DNA of 64,000 nucleotides from WTFY01 sp965220895 (GTDB lineage: Bacteria > Pseudomonadota > Gammaproteobacteria > UBA4575). Positions 1-8,058 of this stretch are shown here, in pieces (within the stretch, counting starts at the first letter, position 1; each line of letters begins with the position of its first letter). The notes under the pieces were generated by a model that saw nothing but the letters and a program-made list of their open reading frames with translations, did no database searches and was not told the DNA's origin. The stretch covers positions 1,426,001 through 1,490,000 of the forward strand of contig OZ244850.1 in NCBI GenBank assembly GCA_965220895.1. The letters are read 5' to 3'. Both the position numbers and the translations under genes were made by a program.

Positions 1-8
1 CTTCCAGG

Positions 9-1208
9 ATGACGGATACACAGTGGCTTTCTGCAATCGGGAGATATAGTTCTGAAGATGTTGGACTGAGGACTGGAGCAGAAGCAGTTGGTGGAGCGCT
101 GGAGTTGGCCCGCGAACTGGAGCGTTGTACAAAGTCTGATCCGAACCGTTTCGCAGATTTTTTTCTTGAGCTGCCTGAAAGTGTTAATCCTGTTTATGGT
201 AGGCACGTGCTTCAAGGATTGGCTAATGCAGATCACCTAGACAAGGAAATGATCATTGCAGCACTTCAGACAGCGCATGCACACCAAGGTCGGCCGTTCG
301 GATGGCAGATTGCAAACTTCGTCAAGTTTCATCCAGATTGTTTGCAGAATGACGATATCTTTGACATGTTACTTTGGTACGCTGAGTATGGGGAGGCACG
401 TGAAGTACTACAACCTGACCTTCCTCAACAGTGGAACGAGATTTTCTCTATCCATGATCTTGGTCATGCAAATTATTCACTTGTCACTAATGGAGTCAAC
501 TCAGTTCGTGGGCTTGCATGGGAGGCATTGTTGCAGTTCGACGAGAGCAACCCAAGGCACGTTGCTCGGGTCTGGGGTCTTCTCGAACAACAAGCTGCTG
601 CTGAACCTCTTGCATTCGTGCGGGTAATGATGGTTTACCCTCTTACGTCACTGTACCATCTCGACGTAACCCGGTTCGGCGAATGTCTGCGTCTTCTTAC
701 CAAGCCTGTTACTAGCAAGCAGGACGAAATCTTTGCACTATCACCACTCTCAACAAATGTTGGCATTCGTCTTTTCCCCTATATTGAGCGTGACTTGCCT
801 GGACTCGCTGTAGAGTTAATGGGGAGACTAATCAACTCGCCGGATAGAAATCAACAGCACATTGGGGTTTCCTGGGCACTTGCAGAAAGATTGCGGCACG
901 GCAATTCAGTGGAGATGTTTCCAGATATCCATAAACAATCACATTTTTACTCCAAGCTGTGGGCAGAAGTTCTTTGTGAATTTGCTGCAGAGACTGAGTT
1001 TCGCAACATAGCAATTCCAGAGCTTGAAAACCTCTTTTTTCATGAGAACACTCAGGTCAAGAAAGCGGCCGCAGGTGTATTCTTTGGCATGTCAGGCGAG
1101 GAATTCCAGTACTTTTTAGGTCTGGCACAGGTATTCATACGGTCGCCTGCATTTGAGGATGGTTCCCTTGAAGTTCTTATTCGTGCTCTAAAAAAAAGCA
1201 TCATGTGA
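9..1208 (+). CDS. C-terminal part of a large alpha-helical-repeat protein (possibly a STAND/Avs-like defence NTPase), frame broken at its end
   Basis: The reading frame is open to the left edge (bases 3-8 carry no stop) and the first ATG has no proper ribosome binding site, so the 399 residues seen are probably the C-terminal portion of a longer protein. The sequence is helical and repetitive, with no visible nucleotide-binding or catalytic motif. The pattern of a WL..I.RY start, then EL.R.LE, PNRFA and PVYGRHVLQGLA, resembles to my eye the helical sensor region of large STAND-type antiphage ATPases, but this is recognition without a search. The frame ends in TGA directly after an A8 run (1190-1197). 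Another frame continues with good coding sense to 1422, so the true C-terminus was probably about 70 residues longer. Confidence 0.5.
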   Translation: MTDTQWLSAIGRYSSEDVGLRTGAEAVGGALELARELERCTKSDPNRFADFFLELPESVNPVYGRHVLQGLANADHLDKEMIIAALQTAHAHQGRPFGWQIANFVKFHPDCLQNDDIFDMLLWYAEYGEAREVLQPDLPQQWNEIFSIHDLGHANYSLVTNGVNSVRGLAWEALLQFDESNPRHVARVWGLLEQQAAAEPLAFVRVMMVYPLTSLYHLDVTRFGECLRLLTKPVTSKQDEIFALSPLSTNVGIRLFPYIERDLPGLAVELMGRLINSPDRNQQHIGVSWALAERLRHGNSVEMFPDIHKQSHFYSKLWAEVLCEFAAETEFRNIAIPELENLFFHENTQVKKAAAGVFFGMSGEEFQYFLGLAQVFIRSPAFEDGSLEVLIRALKKSIM

Positions 1209-1422
1209 CGTCACTGAGATCGTTATTGAAGTTGGAGAAAAACTTATTAGCCGAGAAACTGGTTACGTGTTTGCCCATGAATTGCTGGAGATTCTGAAAC
1301 GAGAATATGTGAATACTGAAAATAGGCCCGAACTACGCAAAAGGATTCTCGATCTAATTGACTATATGTGTGAAAAGAATCTCTATGGAGTTGAGGACTT
1401 GATGAGTCTGGATGATAGGTAG
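1192..1422 (+). pseudogene. Frameshifted C-terminal extension of the preceding gene
   Basis: Skipping one A of the A8 tract (reading CTA AAA AAA GCA) moves the upstream gene into a frame that stays open for about 75 codons and ends in TAG at 1420-1422. The translation (VTEIVIEVGEKLISRE..., then FAHELLEILKREYV, and RKRILDLIDYMCEKNL) is charged, helical and protein-like. The simplest reading is a one-base expansion of the homopolymer that truncated the gene. Transcriptional slippage or a sequencing error at the A8 run are the alternatives. Confidence 0.55.
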
Positions 1423-1797
1423 TTATTCTGGGAACTCCACTTTCTGAAAATACAAGACAGTAAGATGTAAAGGTACTTGCGAAGGTTTAGGTTTAAGGTT
1501 TGGCCGGATGGGATTTCTCACCGCCGAATGCTCTGCTTGAATGACTTATTTTCGGTAAACACCCACATCGCTGATATCAAATGATCTCTAACTTTGCTGC
1601 TATGTTAGAAATACATAATTCGATCAATTAACTGAAGATATCTTATATGGATCATTTTGAAGGAATAGTAAAATCACTACTTGAAAAAGAAGGACATTGG
1701 ATTCGACAGTCTTTCGAGCTTTAAATAGAGATTAAGGCTTGAAAGGTTAGGAATAAGCAGAAGAGCATTAACGTTTATTTATAGCAAGAACAAAAAA
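1423..1797. other. Mostly non-coding AT-rich stretch with gene debris
   Basis: About 375 bases with no intact gene. I see no terminator, tRNA or clear promoter. The only recognisable content is a short coding remnant at 1647-1724, listed separately. The gene at 1798 has no strong ribosome binding site in this stretch. Confidence 0.5.
1647..1724 (+). pseudogene. N-terminal remnant of a gene (MDHFEGIVKSLLE type)
   Basis: ATG at 1647 opens a 25-codon frame reading MDHFEGIVKSLLEKEG followed by HWIRQSFEL and a stop. This pattern (M-D-x-F-E, a short helix, EGHW.RQSF) looks like the conserved N-terminus of a widespread uncharacterised bacterial protein that continues for well over 100 residues in intact copies. 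Here the frame stops at once and no continuation is visible, so it is best read as a decayed 5' fragment. The family recognition is from memory and uncertain. Confidence 0.35.
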
Positions 1798-2499
1798 TTG
1801 AAAAGAGATCTAAACAAGCTGATTTGGTTGGCACTCCCAGCGACTGTTTTTCTTGTCCCCTATTTTTTGCGGATTGGTGAAACAGGTGCTGATTTGTACC
1901 TGTACGGGGAAAATGGCTGGGTTGAAGTGCTGACCGTAGTTTTTTTATTAATCGCAATTTTCTTTGGCATGACGTTCTTATTTGGTTTCAGAGACTTTGG
2001 CCATAGTTGGATGCGCTGGTGGATGGTACTGCTGATTCTTGGCTGTATATATTTTTCAGGAGAAGAAATAAGCTGGGGACAACATATCTTTGGGTGGGAA
2101 ACTTCTGATTACTGGAAAAGCCTTAATGATCAAGGCGAGACCAACTTGCATAATACCAGCCCTTTATTTGATCAGGTTCCACGAACGCTACTGTCTGTTG
2201 CGGCACTAGTCGGAGGGATTTTAGCGCCACTGTATTTTTTCTTTACTAAGCGACAACTGGATAGATCATCATTGCACTACTGGTTGTGGCCTACATATGT
2301 ATGCATGCCAGCTGCTTTATTTTCTCTAGTAGTGAGTTGGCATGAGAAAATCTACAAGATTTTAGATGTAGAAATACCGGTTGTGCTTGATGTGCGAGCG
2401 GGGGAAGTTAAAGAAAGTCTGTTAGCACTTTTTATCATGCTTTATATTGTATCAATCTGGTATCGAAGCCGGGATTTGTTGAGGCCGGACAAGCACTGA
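1798..2499 (+). CDS. Multi-pass inner-membrane protein of unknown function (GEEISWGQ motif)
   Basis: A 233-residue protein with a TTG start and about six hydrophobic segments, for example around residues 8-25, 40-62, 72-88, 129-150, 160-180 and 200-218. Between the third and fourth segments lies a polar loop with the conserved-looking motifs GEEISWGQ, then NLHN. These motifs recur in an uncharacterised membrane protein family often found near surface polysaccharide genes. No enzyme function can be assigned. The stop codon overlaps the ATG of the next gene (TGATG at 2497-2501), so the two are probably translationally coupled. Its position beside the pseudaminic acid genes suggests a role in glycan assembly or modification, which is inference only. 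Confidence 0.75.
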   Translation: MKRDLNKLIWLALPATVFLVPYFLRIGETGADLYLYGENGWVEVLTVVFLLIAIFFGMTFLFGFRDFGHSWMRWWMVLLILGCIYFSGEEISWGQHIFGWETSDYWKSLNDQGETNLHNTSPLFDQVPRTLLSVAALVGGILAPLYFFFTKRQLDRSSLHYWLWPTYVCMPAALFSLVVSWHEKIYKILDVEIPVVLDVRAGEVKESLLALFIMLYIVSIWYRSRDLLRPDKH

Positions 2500-2966
2500 T
2501 GGAACAGCATTATGAAATTGATCGGGAACTGAGCATAGAGTGCGAATTATTTGACCAGTACAACCACATAGACATTCTCTATGACCTTCTGTTGAAAAGG
2601 AAATACCCGATTAGTCATCGGGTGTCGATCTCCAAAAAGGAACATGCTGCCTTTTGTCAATCATACCCCTACCTGTGTTGGTACGTAGTTTTCATAGACA
2701 AAAAACCAATGGGGTCGTTTTACCTCACAGATAAAAACTCAATAGGTATAAATTTGAAAGATGAATACGTTCGTCATGCTGACAAGATCTTACAATTTGT
2801 AACCCAAACCTTTTTACCTCTGCCCGCGATCCCCTCTGTTCGGCCAGGTCATTTTTATTGCAATCTCAATCCCGAAAACCACGATCTGATAAATGCTGTT
2901 AAAGAAATGGGTGGGAAACTATTTCAAGTGTCGTATTCATTTGAAAAAGTGCGTTCCGATGGGTGA
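2499..2966 (+). CDS. GNAT-like acetyltransferase, unassigned
   Basis: 155 residues. The central part, with a WYVVFIDKKPMGSFYL strand pair followed by INLKDEY and a helix, resembles the core of a GNAT N-acetyltransferase in which a protein recognises acetyl-CoA and a sugar amine. The match is weak: no clear Q/RxxGxG/A acetyl-CoA loop can be seen. The gene starts inside the stop codon of the preceding membrane protein and converges on the pseH-like gene at 2990. It could be an additional acetyltransferase of the glycan pathway or an unrelated small enzyme. It is too short to be the missing PseG glycosyl hydrolase. Confidence 0.6.
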   Translation: MEQHYEIDRELSIECELFDQYNHIDILYDLLLKRKYPISHRVSISKKEHAAFCQSYPYLCWYVVFIDKKPMGSFYLTDKNSIGINLKDEYVRHADKILQFVTQTFLPLPAIPSVRPGHFYCNLNPENHDLINAVKEMGGKLFQVSYSFEKVRSDG

Positions 2967-2989
2967 TCGAATCCGCTTGTACGGAACGA

Positions 2990-3436
2990 TCAAAGTATGT
3001 ACAAGAAATATGTTTCATTTTCATCACTGAGCTTAAAACCACACTCTTCGAAGCATTTGATACTAGCCAGGTTTACTTTCTTTATCGTCGCTGTAATTTT
3101 TGTCTTTTGTACACTCCTGAATTTTTCAATAGCTAACTTCAATAAAGTTTTGGAAACATTTTTGCCCCGCCAGCTTGGGTTAAGATTTATGGAAACTTCG
3201 GCATTTGAGCTATTTGGATCAATGTCAAAACGTACCATTCCAATCGCATGAGGCGGTGTATCATCTGTGCCGATAAAAATCAGACTCGACCTTGAGGCTA
3301 AGATATTTTCATACCATTTTGAATGATCCTCCCAGCTTATTTTTTGGGTATTTGCAGACATCCTGCGAGTATGGGGATCGTTTCTCCATTTCCAGATATT
3401 TCGAGAGTCCTCCATGCCTGCCATGCGAATCTTCAT
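2990..3436 (-). CDS. pseH: PseH-like N-acetyltransferase (GNAT)
   Basis: 148 residues of GNAT type. Key parts are IRMAGMEDSRNIWKWRND at the N-terminus, ISWEDHSKWYENIL, a GMVRFDID strand, an acetyl-CoA loop NPSWRGKNVSKTLL at about 87-100, and the closing SIKCFEECGFKL. The WRND and W..H..WY pattern is typical of enzymes that N-acetylate UDP-4-amino-4,6-dideoxy sugars. In the pseudaminic acid pathway this is step three, at C4 of UDP-4-amino-4,6-dideoxy-AltNAc. It is the last gene of the minus-strand pseF-pseI-pseH group, 104 bases after pseI. The PseH role is inferred from context; a different GNAT specificity is possible. Confidence 0.75.
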   Translation of the reverse strand: MKIRMAGMEDSRNIWKWRNDPHTRRMSANTQKISWEDHSKWYENILASRSSLIFIGTDDTPPHAIGMVRFDIDPNSSNAEVSINLNPSWRGKNVSKTLLKLAIEKFRSVQKTKITATIKKVNLASIKCFEECGFKLSDENETYFLYIL

Positions 3437-3540
3437 AATCTGATCAACAAGTTAGCACTACTAGCCGTTCAGTCTTTGCTATACAAATTGCAAGTGCTAA
3501 GGGATGAAATACAAAAGGGTTCAGCTTTGAACGATTGATT

Positions 3541-4593
3541 TTAGTATCCAATATCCTCAAATGTGATCGGACAATAAGCTTTCACAGCTTTCACAAGTTG
3601 CTTGCCAACAAGTTTAGTCTTGCACTCCGCAGGGATTCCAGCACATGGTCTTACAAAACGAAAATCTCGTTCCTCAATCTTGTGACCCACAGGCAGATCA
3701 CGTAACGCAAAAGCTGAACGACGTCCTATCAATTTATTGCCCTGTTCTACCTCCTGTATGTCCTTAACACCGGCTCCGCGGGTTAGATGTGCAGTGCGGA
3801 CTCCTTGGGCTATTTCAGCCATAATCTCCGGTGGGCTAGAGAATCGATGATCTGGGCCAACCCGGTGAGGGTCATTTGTTACATGTTTTTCAATTGCAAC
3901 TGCACCCATGGCTGCAGCAATTATTGGAACTTGTGCACCTATTGTATGATCAGAAAAACCTACAAGACGTTTGAAGTGGTCCCGGAGGGTATCCATTGCA
4001 GACAGATTTACTGATTCGACTGGTGCAGGGTAGGCTGAGCAGCAGTGCAGTAGAATCACCGGCCCACTCCCATTACTCTCTAAAATTGCAAGTGCATGTT
4101 CTATCTCTGTCAGGTTGGCCATTCCTGTAGAAAGAATGATCGGTTTACCTGTTGAGGCAACTTCTGCTAGAAGATCGTCAAACGTAAGCTCAAATGAGGC
4201 AATTTTATAAAGAGCGCACCCTAGGCCCTGAACAAAATCTAGGTCTTTTGGATCGTAAATCGTAGTGAAGGGAAGTAAACCCTTTTCCCTAGCGCGCTCG
4301 AACAATGGTTGATGAAAATCCATTGGCATCTGCGCACAATTATAAAGATCATAAAGATTATTCGTGCCCCAAACTGGGTCAATTTCCATAGAAGGGTGAG
4401 TGCTTCGCAGCGTCAATGATTCTACATCATATGTTTGTAGCTTTACGCAATTCCAACCTGCATCAGCAACTATGTCTATTAGTGTCAAAGCTTGGTTTAG
4501 ATCTTGGTCATGGTTAGCAGATATTTCCGCAATAAGAAGAGTCGGTTCATGTACGCCAATTGCGCGTCCTTCAATATCTATCGACTCAATCAT
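3541..4593 (-). CDS. pseI: Pseudaminic acid synthase (NeuB family)
   Basis: 350 residues, the usual length for the NeuB/SpsE family. The enzyme condenses phosphoenolpyruvate with 2,4-diacetamido-2,4,6-trideoxy-altrose to give pseudaminic acid. The TIM-barrel part carries LIAEISANHDQDLNQA, CVKLQTYD, FTTIYDPKDLDFVQ, KIASFE, STGMA and the GFSDHT, IEKHVT pairs that bind substrate and metal. A C-terminal SAF (antifreeze-like) domain starts near residue 290 (IGRRSAFALRDLPVGHKI). The ALYKIASFELTFDDL and FERAREKGLLPFTT patterns fit PseI better than sialic (NeuB) or legionaminic synthases. It sits 49 bases after pseF. Confidence 0.92.
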   Translation of the reverse strand: MIESIDIEGRAIGVHEPTLLIAEISANHDQDLNQALTLIDIVADAGWNCVKLQTYDVESLTLRSTHPSMEIDPVWGTNNLYDLYNCAQMPMDFHQPLFERAREKGLLPFTTIYDPKDLDFVQGLGCALYKIASFELTFDDLLAEVASTGKPIILSTGMANLTEIEHALAILESNGSGPVILLHCCSAYPAPVESVNLSAMDTLRDHFKRLVGFSDHTIGAQVPIIAAAMGAVAIEKHVTNDPHRVGPDHRFSSPPEIMAEIAQGVRTAHLTRGAGVKDIQEVEQGNKLIGRRSAFALRDLPVGHKIEERDFRFVRPCAGIPAECKTKLVGKQLVKAVKAYCPITFEDIGY

Positions 4594-4642
4594 GGTTTAA
4601 ATCTCTTGCTGAATTAGATCAAAACAAGTGTAGCCAAAACAA

Positions 4643-5347
4643 TCAAATTTCTCCGCAACTTTTAAGTGCTCTGAACATCCATTCTGCTGATTCCCAATCC
4701 TCTTCCGTATCAATATCCTGAACGAGGTGACGTGGCAGAACAACAGGCACCGTACCAGGACCATATATACAAAGATCTTTAATCCAAGCCTCGGCTGTTC
4801 CCCAGCAGAAATGAGCTGCATCATGATAGGCCGGCTCCAGATCCTGGGATCGAGAATTGAAATTTTCTGGATGAAACATGGCTAACCGCCCATCCCTTGT
4901 ATTTTTGAAAGCGCGCTGAACAGGAGAGGGAAATGTTGTTACAGATAAGGCGTAGTTGCAACTCTCTGTACGCAGTATATCTTGTCCTCTTTTTAGGTCA
5001 GCACTGCGTAAAAACGGCGTCGTTGCGTAGATCAGGCAAAGTTCGCAGATAGCGACACCAGTTTTCTGCAGTTCTTGAATCGCATGCTGTACAACTGGTA
5101 CCACTCCAATCTTGTCGTCAGCTAGCTCAGGTGGGCGGATAAATGGAATTTCTGCACCTTCCTGACGTGCGATTTCTGCAACATCGTGATTGTCTGTTGA
5201 TACGATGATTCGGTCGAATAATTTCGAACTCTGAGCTACCTCGATAGGCCAGGCAATAATCGGGCGCCCTTGGAAAACACGTATGTTTTTTCGAAAAATT
5301 CGCTTGCTACCGCCCCGGGCAGGAATAAGTGCAACTGTCTCGCTCAT
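4643..5347 (-). CDS. pseF: Pseudaminic acid cytidylyltransferase
   Basis: 234 residues from the ATG at 5347; an in-frame ATG four codons upstream (5359) is possible, but the MSETVALIPARGG start fits the family better. It transfers CMP from CTP to pseudaminic acid. Seen are the nucleotide-binding IPARGGSKRI, IIAWPIEVA, IVSTDNHDVAEIA, the CLIYATTPFL substrate strand and the terminal VQDIDTEEDWESAEWMF typical of CMP-sugar synthetases. Some bacteria carry a PseF-PseG fusion; this protein ends at normal PseF length, so no PseG domain is attached. It is the first gene of the minus-strand pseF-pseI-pseH run. Confidence 0.92.
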   Translation of the reverse strand: MSETVALIPARGGSKRIFRKNIRVFQGRPIIAWPIEVAQSSKLFDRIIVSTDNHDVAEIARQEGAEIPFIRPPELADDKIGVVPVVQHAIQELQKTGVAICELCLIYATTPFLRSADLKRGQDILRTESCNYALSVTTFPSPVQRAFKNTRDGRLAMFHPENFNSRSQDLEPAYHDAAHFCWGTAEAWIKDLCIYGPGTVPVVLPRHLVQDIDTEEDWESAEWMFRALKSCGEI

Positions 5348-5817
5348 TCCAGGGCGCAACCTTGAAGTAGAAGTGGTGATCTAGGTCGATGAGAAGAATC
5401 AAACAAGGTCGCTGTCACCTTGCTTGGCAGTTATCTTACGAACAATATTTTCAAAATGGTTCGTGGGTTTGTGATCAATCTCTGACACGAGTATACCGAA
5501 ACTGACATGCCACTTATAACCAGCGCACTGTTCCTTACGGAATATTGGAATTGCCTTGCTGGTCACTGATCAATAAAAAATACATGAGCACTCAATTTAT
5601 ATCAATTTCAGGGCTCCTTTGTACAGATTAAAAAGGGTTGAGCTTTCATAGTTATAAAGGATTTTGGACTACTTGCTACTTGGCTGTGGTCATGTCCAGG
5701 CAGGGGAAAATACAAAATGTGCTAGGAATTTTGGTCTACAAGTACGCATGGCAATCACGTTCAGATGCTTATATGTAAAGCTAGATCGTGTACTATTAGC
5801 CAGAATTTTTATCATGG
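5348..5817. promoter_or_regulatory. Divergent intergenic region between pseF and pseB
   Basis: About 460 AT-rich bases separate the two divergent arms of the pseudaminic acid cluster. It must hold the promoters for both, but I cannot identify a convincing -35/-10 pair by eye. No open reading frame of note, tRNA or terminator hairpin is seen. Confidence 0.4.
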
Positions 5818-6837
5818 ATGAACGTTACAATGTTTGACAATAAGTGCGTATTGATAACTGGCGGCACCGGGTCTTTTGGTCAGCGATTCATTAAAACAGT
5901 ACTATCTCGATATCGTCCTGCAAGGCTAATTGTTTTTTCTCGTGATGAGCTTAAGCAATTTGAAATGCGACAGGAATATGATCAAGACTGTTTGCGTTGG
6001 TTTATTGGGGATGTTCGAGACCTTCCAAGACTGTCCCAGGCGATGGAAGGGGTAGATTTAGTAGTGCATGCCGCTGCACTTAAACAGGTTCCAGCTGCAG
6101 AGTACAACCCAATGGAGTGCATCAAAACCAATGTTCATGGTGCAGAAAATGTCATTCAGGCAGCATTGGGCTGTGGGGTCAAGCAAGTGATTGCATTATC
6201 CAGCGACAAGGCAGCAAATCCAATTAATCTGTACGGAGCTACTAAACTGGTTTCTGACAAATTGTTTGTATCAGCAAATAATGTGACAGGTCCGCACCCC
6301 ACAAGGTTTTCTGTAGTGCGTTATGGAAATGTAGCAGGCTCACGCGGTTCTGTGGTGCCGTTTTTCCGAAATTTGATCGAAAAAAGTGCTGGCTATTTGC
6401 CAATCACGGACGAGCGCATGACTCGGTTTTGGATCACTCTTAGCGAAGGAGTGAATTTTGTTCTGAAATGCTTTGACAGAATGCAAGGCGGTGAGATCTT
6501 TGTGCCTAAAATTCCATCGATCCGTATTACTGACTTAGCAAAAGCCATGGCAGAAGATATGCCAACTAAGATTGTTGGTATTCGCCCTGGGGAGAAGTTG
6601 CATGAGATCATGTGCCCGGCCGATGATTCGCATCTGACTATAGAGTTTCACGACCACTATGTTATCTGTCCCGCAATCACTTTCTTTAATCGCGATAATG
6701 ATTTTTCCATCAATACGTTGCAGGAAGCAGGGAGCCCAGTGCGGCAGGGGTTTGAGTATAACTCAGGGAGTAATCCAGATTTTTTGACGATTGAACAGAT
6801 TCGGACTGTGCAGCAATCTTCCTCAGAAAGTTCATAG
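5818..6837 (+). CDS. pseB: UDP-N-acetylglucosamine 4,6-dehydratase (inverting)
   Basis: 339 residues. It catalyses the first pathway step, C4/C6 dehydration with C5 inversion of UDP-GlcNAc to a 4-keto-6-deoxy-AltNAc product. A Rossmann NADP-binding motif lies at 13-20 (ITGGTGSF), followed by FSRDELKQFEM, the HAAALKQVPAAEYNP strand-loop that is near-diagnostic for this family, SSDKAANPINLYGATK with the catalytic SDK at 129-131 and YxxxK at 139-143, then RYGNVAGSRGSV and TRFWITL. The start at 5818 adds four residues before MFDNK; the ATG at 5830 is an equally good start. pseC follows after 8 bases. Confidence 0.93.
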   Translation: MNVTMFDNKCVLITGGTGSFGQRFIKTVLSRYRPARLIVFSRDELKQFEMRQEYDQDCLRWFIGDVRDLPRLSQAMEGVDLVVHAAALKQVPAAEYNPMECIKTNVHGAENVIQAALGCGVKQVIALSSDKAANPINLYGATKLVSDKLFVSANNVTGPHPTRFSVVRYGNVAGSRGSVVPFFRNLIEKSAGYLPITDERMTRFWITLSEGVNFVLKCFDRMQGGEIFVPKIPSIRITDLAKAMAEDMPTKIVGIRPGEKLHEIMCPADDSHLTIEFHDHYVICPAITFFNRDNDFSINTLQEAGSPVRQGFEYNSGSNPDFLTIEQIRTVQQSSSESS

Positions 6838-6845
6838 GTAACGAA

Positions 6846-7997
6846 TTGATTTCTTACGGCAAACAAACAATTTCGCAAGAAGATATTGAAGCAGTTAAGG
6901 AAGTTTTGTCATCAGACTTCCTGACTCAAGGGCCACAAGTCCCCCAATTTGAACGTGAAGTAGCAAAGTACTGTGGTGTGACACATGCTTGTGCTGTGAA
7001 TAGTGCTACTTCGGCTTTGCATATCGCATGTTTGGCACTTGGCTTAGGACAGGAAGACTGGTTGTGGACTACACCTATCACGTTTGTGTCTTCAGCTAAC
7101 TGCGCTTTGTATTGTGGTGCGAAAGTAGATTTTGTGGATATTGATCCTGGTACATGCAACTTAAGTATCGAATGCTTAGAGAAGAAGTTGGCTCATGCCG
7201 AGAAAAACAACTGCTTGCCCAAGGTTGTGGTACCAGTACACTTGGCTGGGCAGTCCTGCGATATGCAGACAATATGCAAACTTGCTCAACGGTACGGGTT
7301 CCATGTTATAGAAGATGCTGCGCATGCTGCAGGTGGCAAGTACCTAGGGGATCCTATTGGTTCATGCAAATACTCCGACATCACAGTTTTTAGTTTTCAT
7401 CCGATTAAGACCATTACTACTGGTGAAGGTGGTATGGCATTGACAAACGATGCAGGCTTGTCTGAAAAAATGCATCTCTTGCGTTCTCACGGCATAACCC
7501 GTGATCCAGAAAAAATGACGCATACCCCTGACGGTATGTGGTACTACCAGCAGATTGCTTTGGGTTTCAACTATCGCATGACTGATATCCATGCAGCTTT
7601 AGGACGCAGCCAATTAAAACGTATTGACGAGTTTGTGGCCTGTCGCCGACAACTGGCGACACGTTACGATGAGCTATTAGCAGAACTACCTATAGCTCCT
7701 TTGCAGCATAACCCGGATGCTCAAAGCAGTTTTCACTTGTATGTAATTCGAGTAAATGAAGAAAGTCATATGGAAGTTTTTTCTTTTTTGCGCAGTGCGG
7801 GCATTGGCGTGAACCTGCATTACATTCCGTTACATACTCAGCCATATTACTGCCAGAAAGGATTTAGTAAGGGAGACTTTCCTGCTGCCGAATCATATTA
7901 TCGCGAGGCAATCAGTTTGCCACTATACCCAGAGCTTAGAGAGCAACAACAAGATGAGGTGGTATCTGCCCTGTATGAGGTTTTGACAAGGAGGTGA
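6846..7997 (+). CDS. pseC: UDP-4-amino-4,6-dideoxy-N-acetyl-beta-L-altrosamine transaminase
   Basis: 383 residues with a TTG start. A DegT/DnrJ/EryC1-family aminotransferase that aminates the C4 keto group of the PseB product, with PLP and glutamate. Seen are the N-terminal ISYGKQTISQEDIEAV and SDFLTQGP, the cofactor pocket around VNSATSALH and TPITFVSSANC, the VIEDAAHAAGG aspartate pair and the PLP lysine K188 in FSFHPIKTITTGEGGM. FNYRMTDIHAALG closes the active site. The length and motifs match PseC of flagellin-glycosylating bacteria. It ends a two-gene plus-strand arm with pseB and converges on the operon at 8059. Confidence 0.92.
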   Translation: MISYGKQTISQEDIEAVKEVLSSDFLTQGPQVPQFEREVAKYCGVTHACAVNSATSALHIACLALGLGQEDWLWTTPITFVSSANCALYCGAKVDFVDIDPGTCNLSIECLEKKLAHAEKNNCLPKVVVPVHLAGQSCDMQTICKLAQRYGFHVIEDAAHAAGGKYLGDPIGSCKYSDITVFSFHPIKTITTGEGGMALTNDAGLSEKMHLLRSHGITRDPEKMTHTPDGMWYYQQIALGFNYRMTDIHAALGRSQLKRIDEFVACRRQLATRYDELLAELPIAPLQHNPDAQSSFHLYVIRVNEESHMEVFSFLRSAGIGVNLHYIPLHTQPYYCQKGFSKGDFPAAESYYREAISLPLYPELREQQQDEVVSALYEVLTRR

Positions 7998-8058
7998 GAT
8001 GATCGTTTAGGGACTATGCATTTAACTTAACAGGGGTCAAATCTGATCGATCTTAATT

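Noticed and set aside
5300..5320. GGCGGTAG, the core of the ops/JUMPstart element used by RfaH, on the minus strand
   Set aside because: It lies inside the pseF coding sequence, where it encodes the GGS of the nucleotide-binding motif, and not in a leader region.
3516..5650. A 16-base near-repeat (AAAAGGGTTSAGCTTT) near 3514 and 5632
   Set aside because: With one mismatch and 16 bases, several such pairs are expected by chance in 64 kb; no functional context links them.
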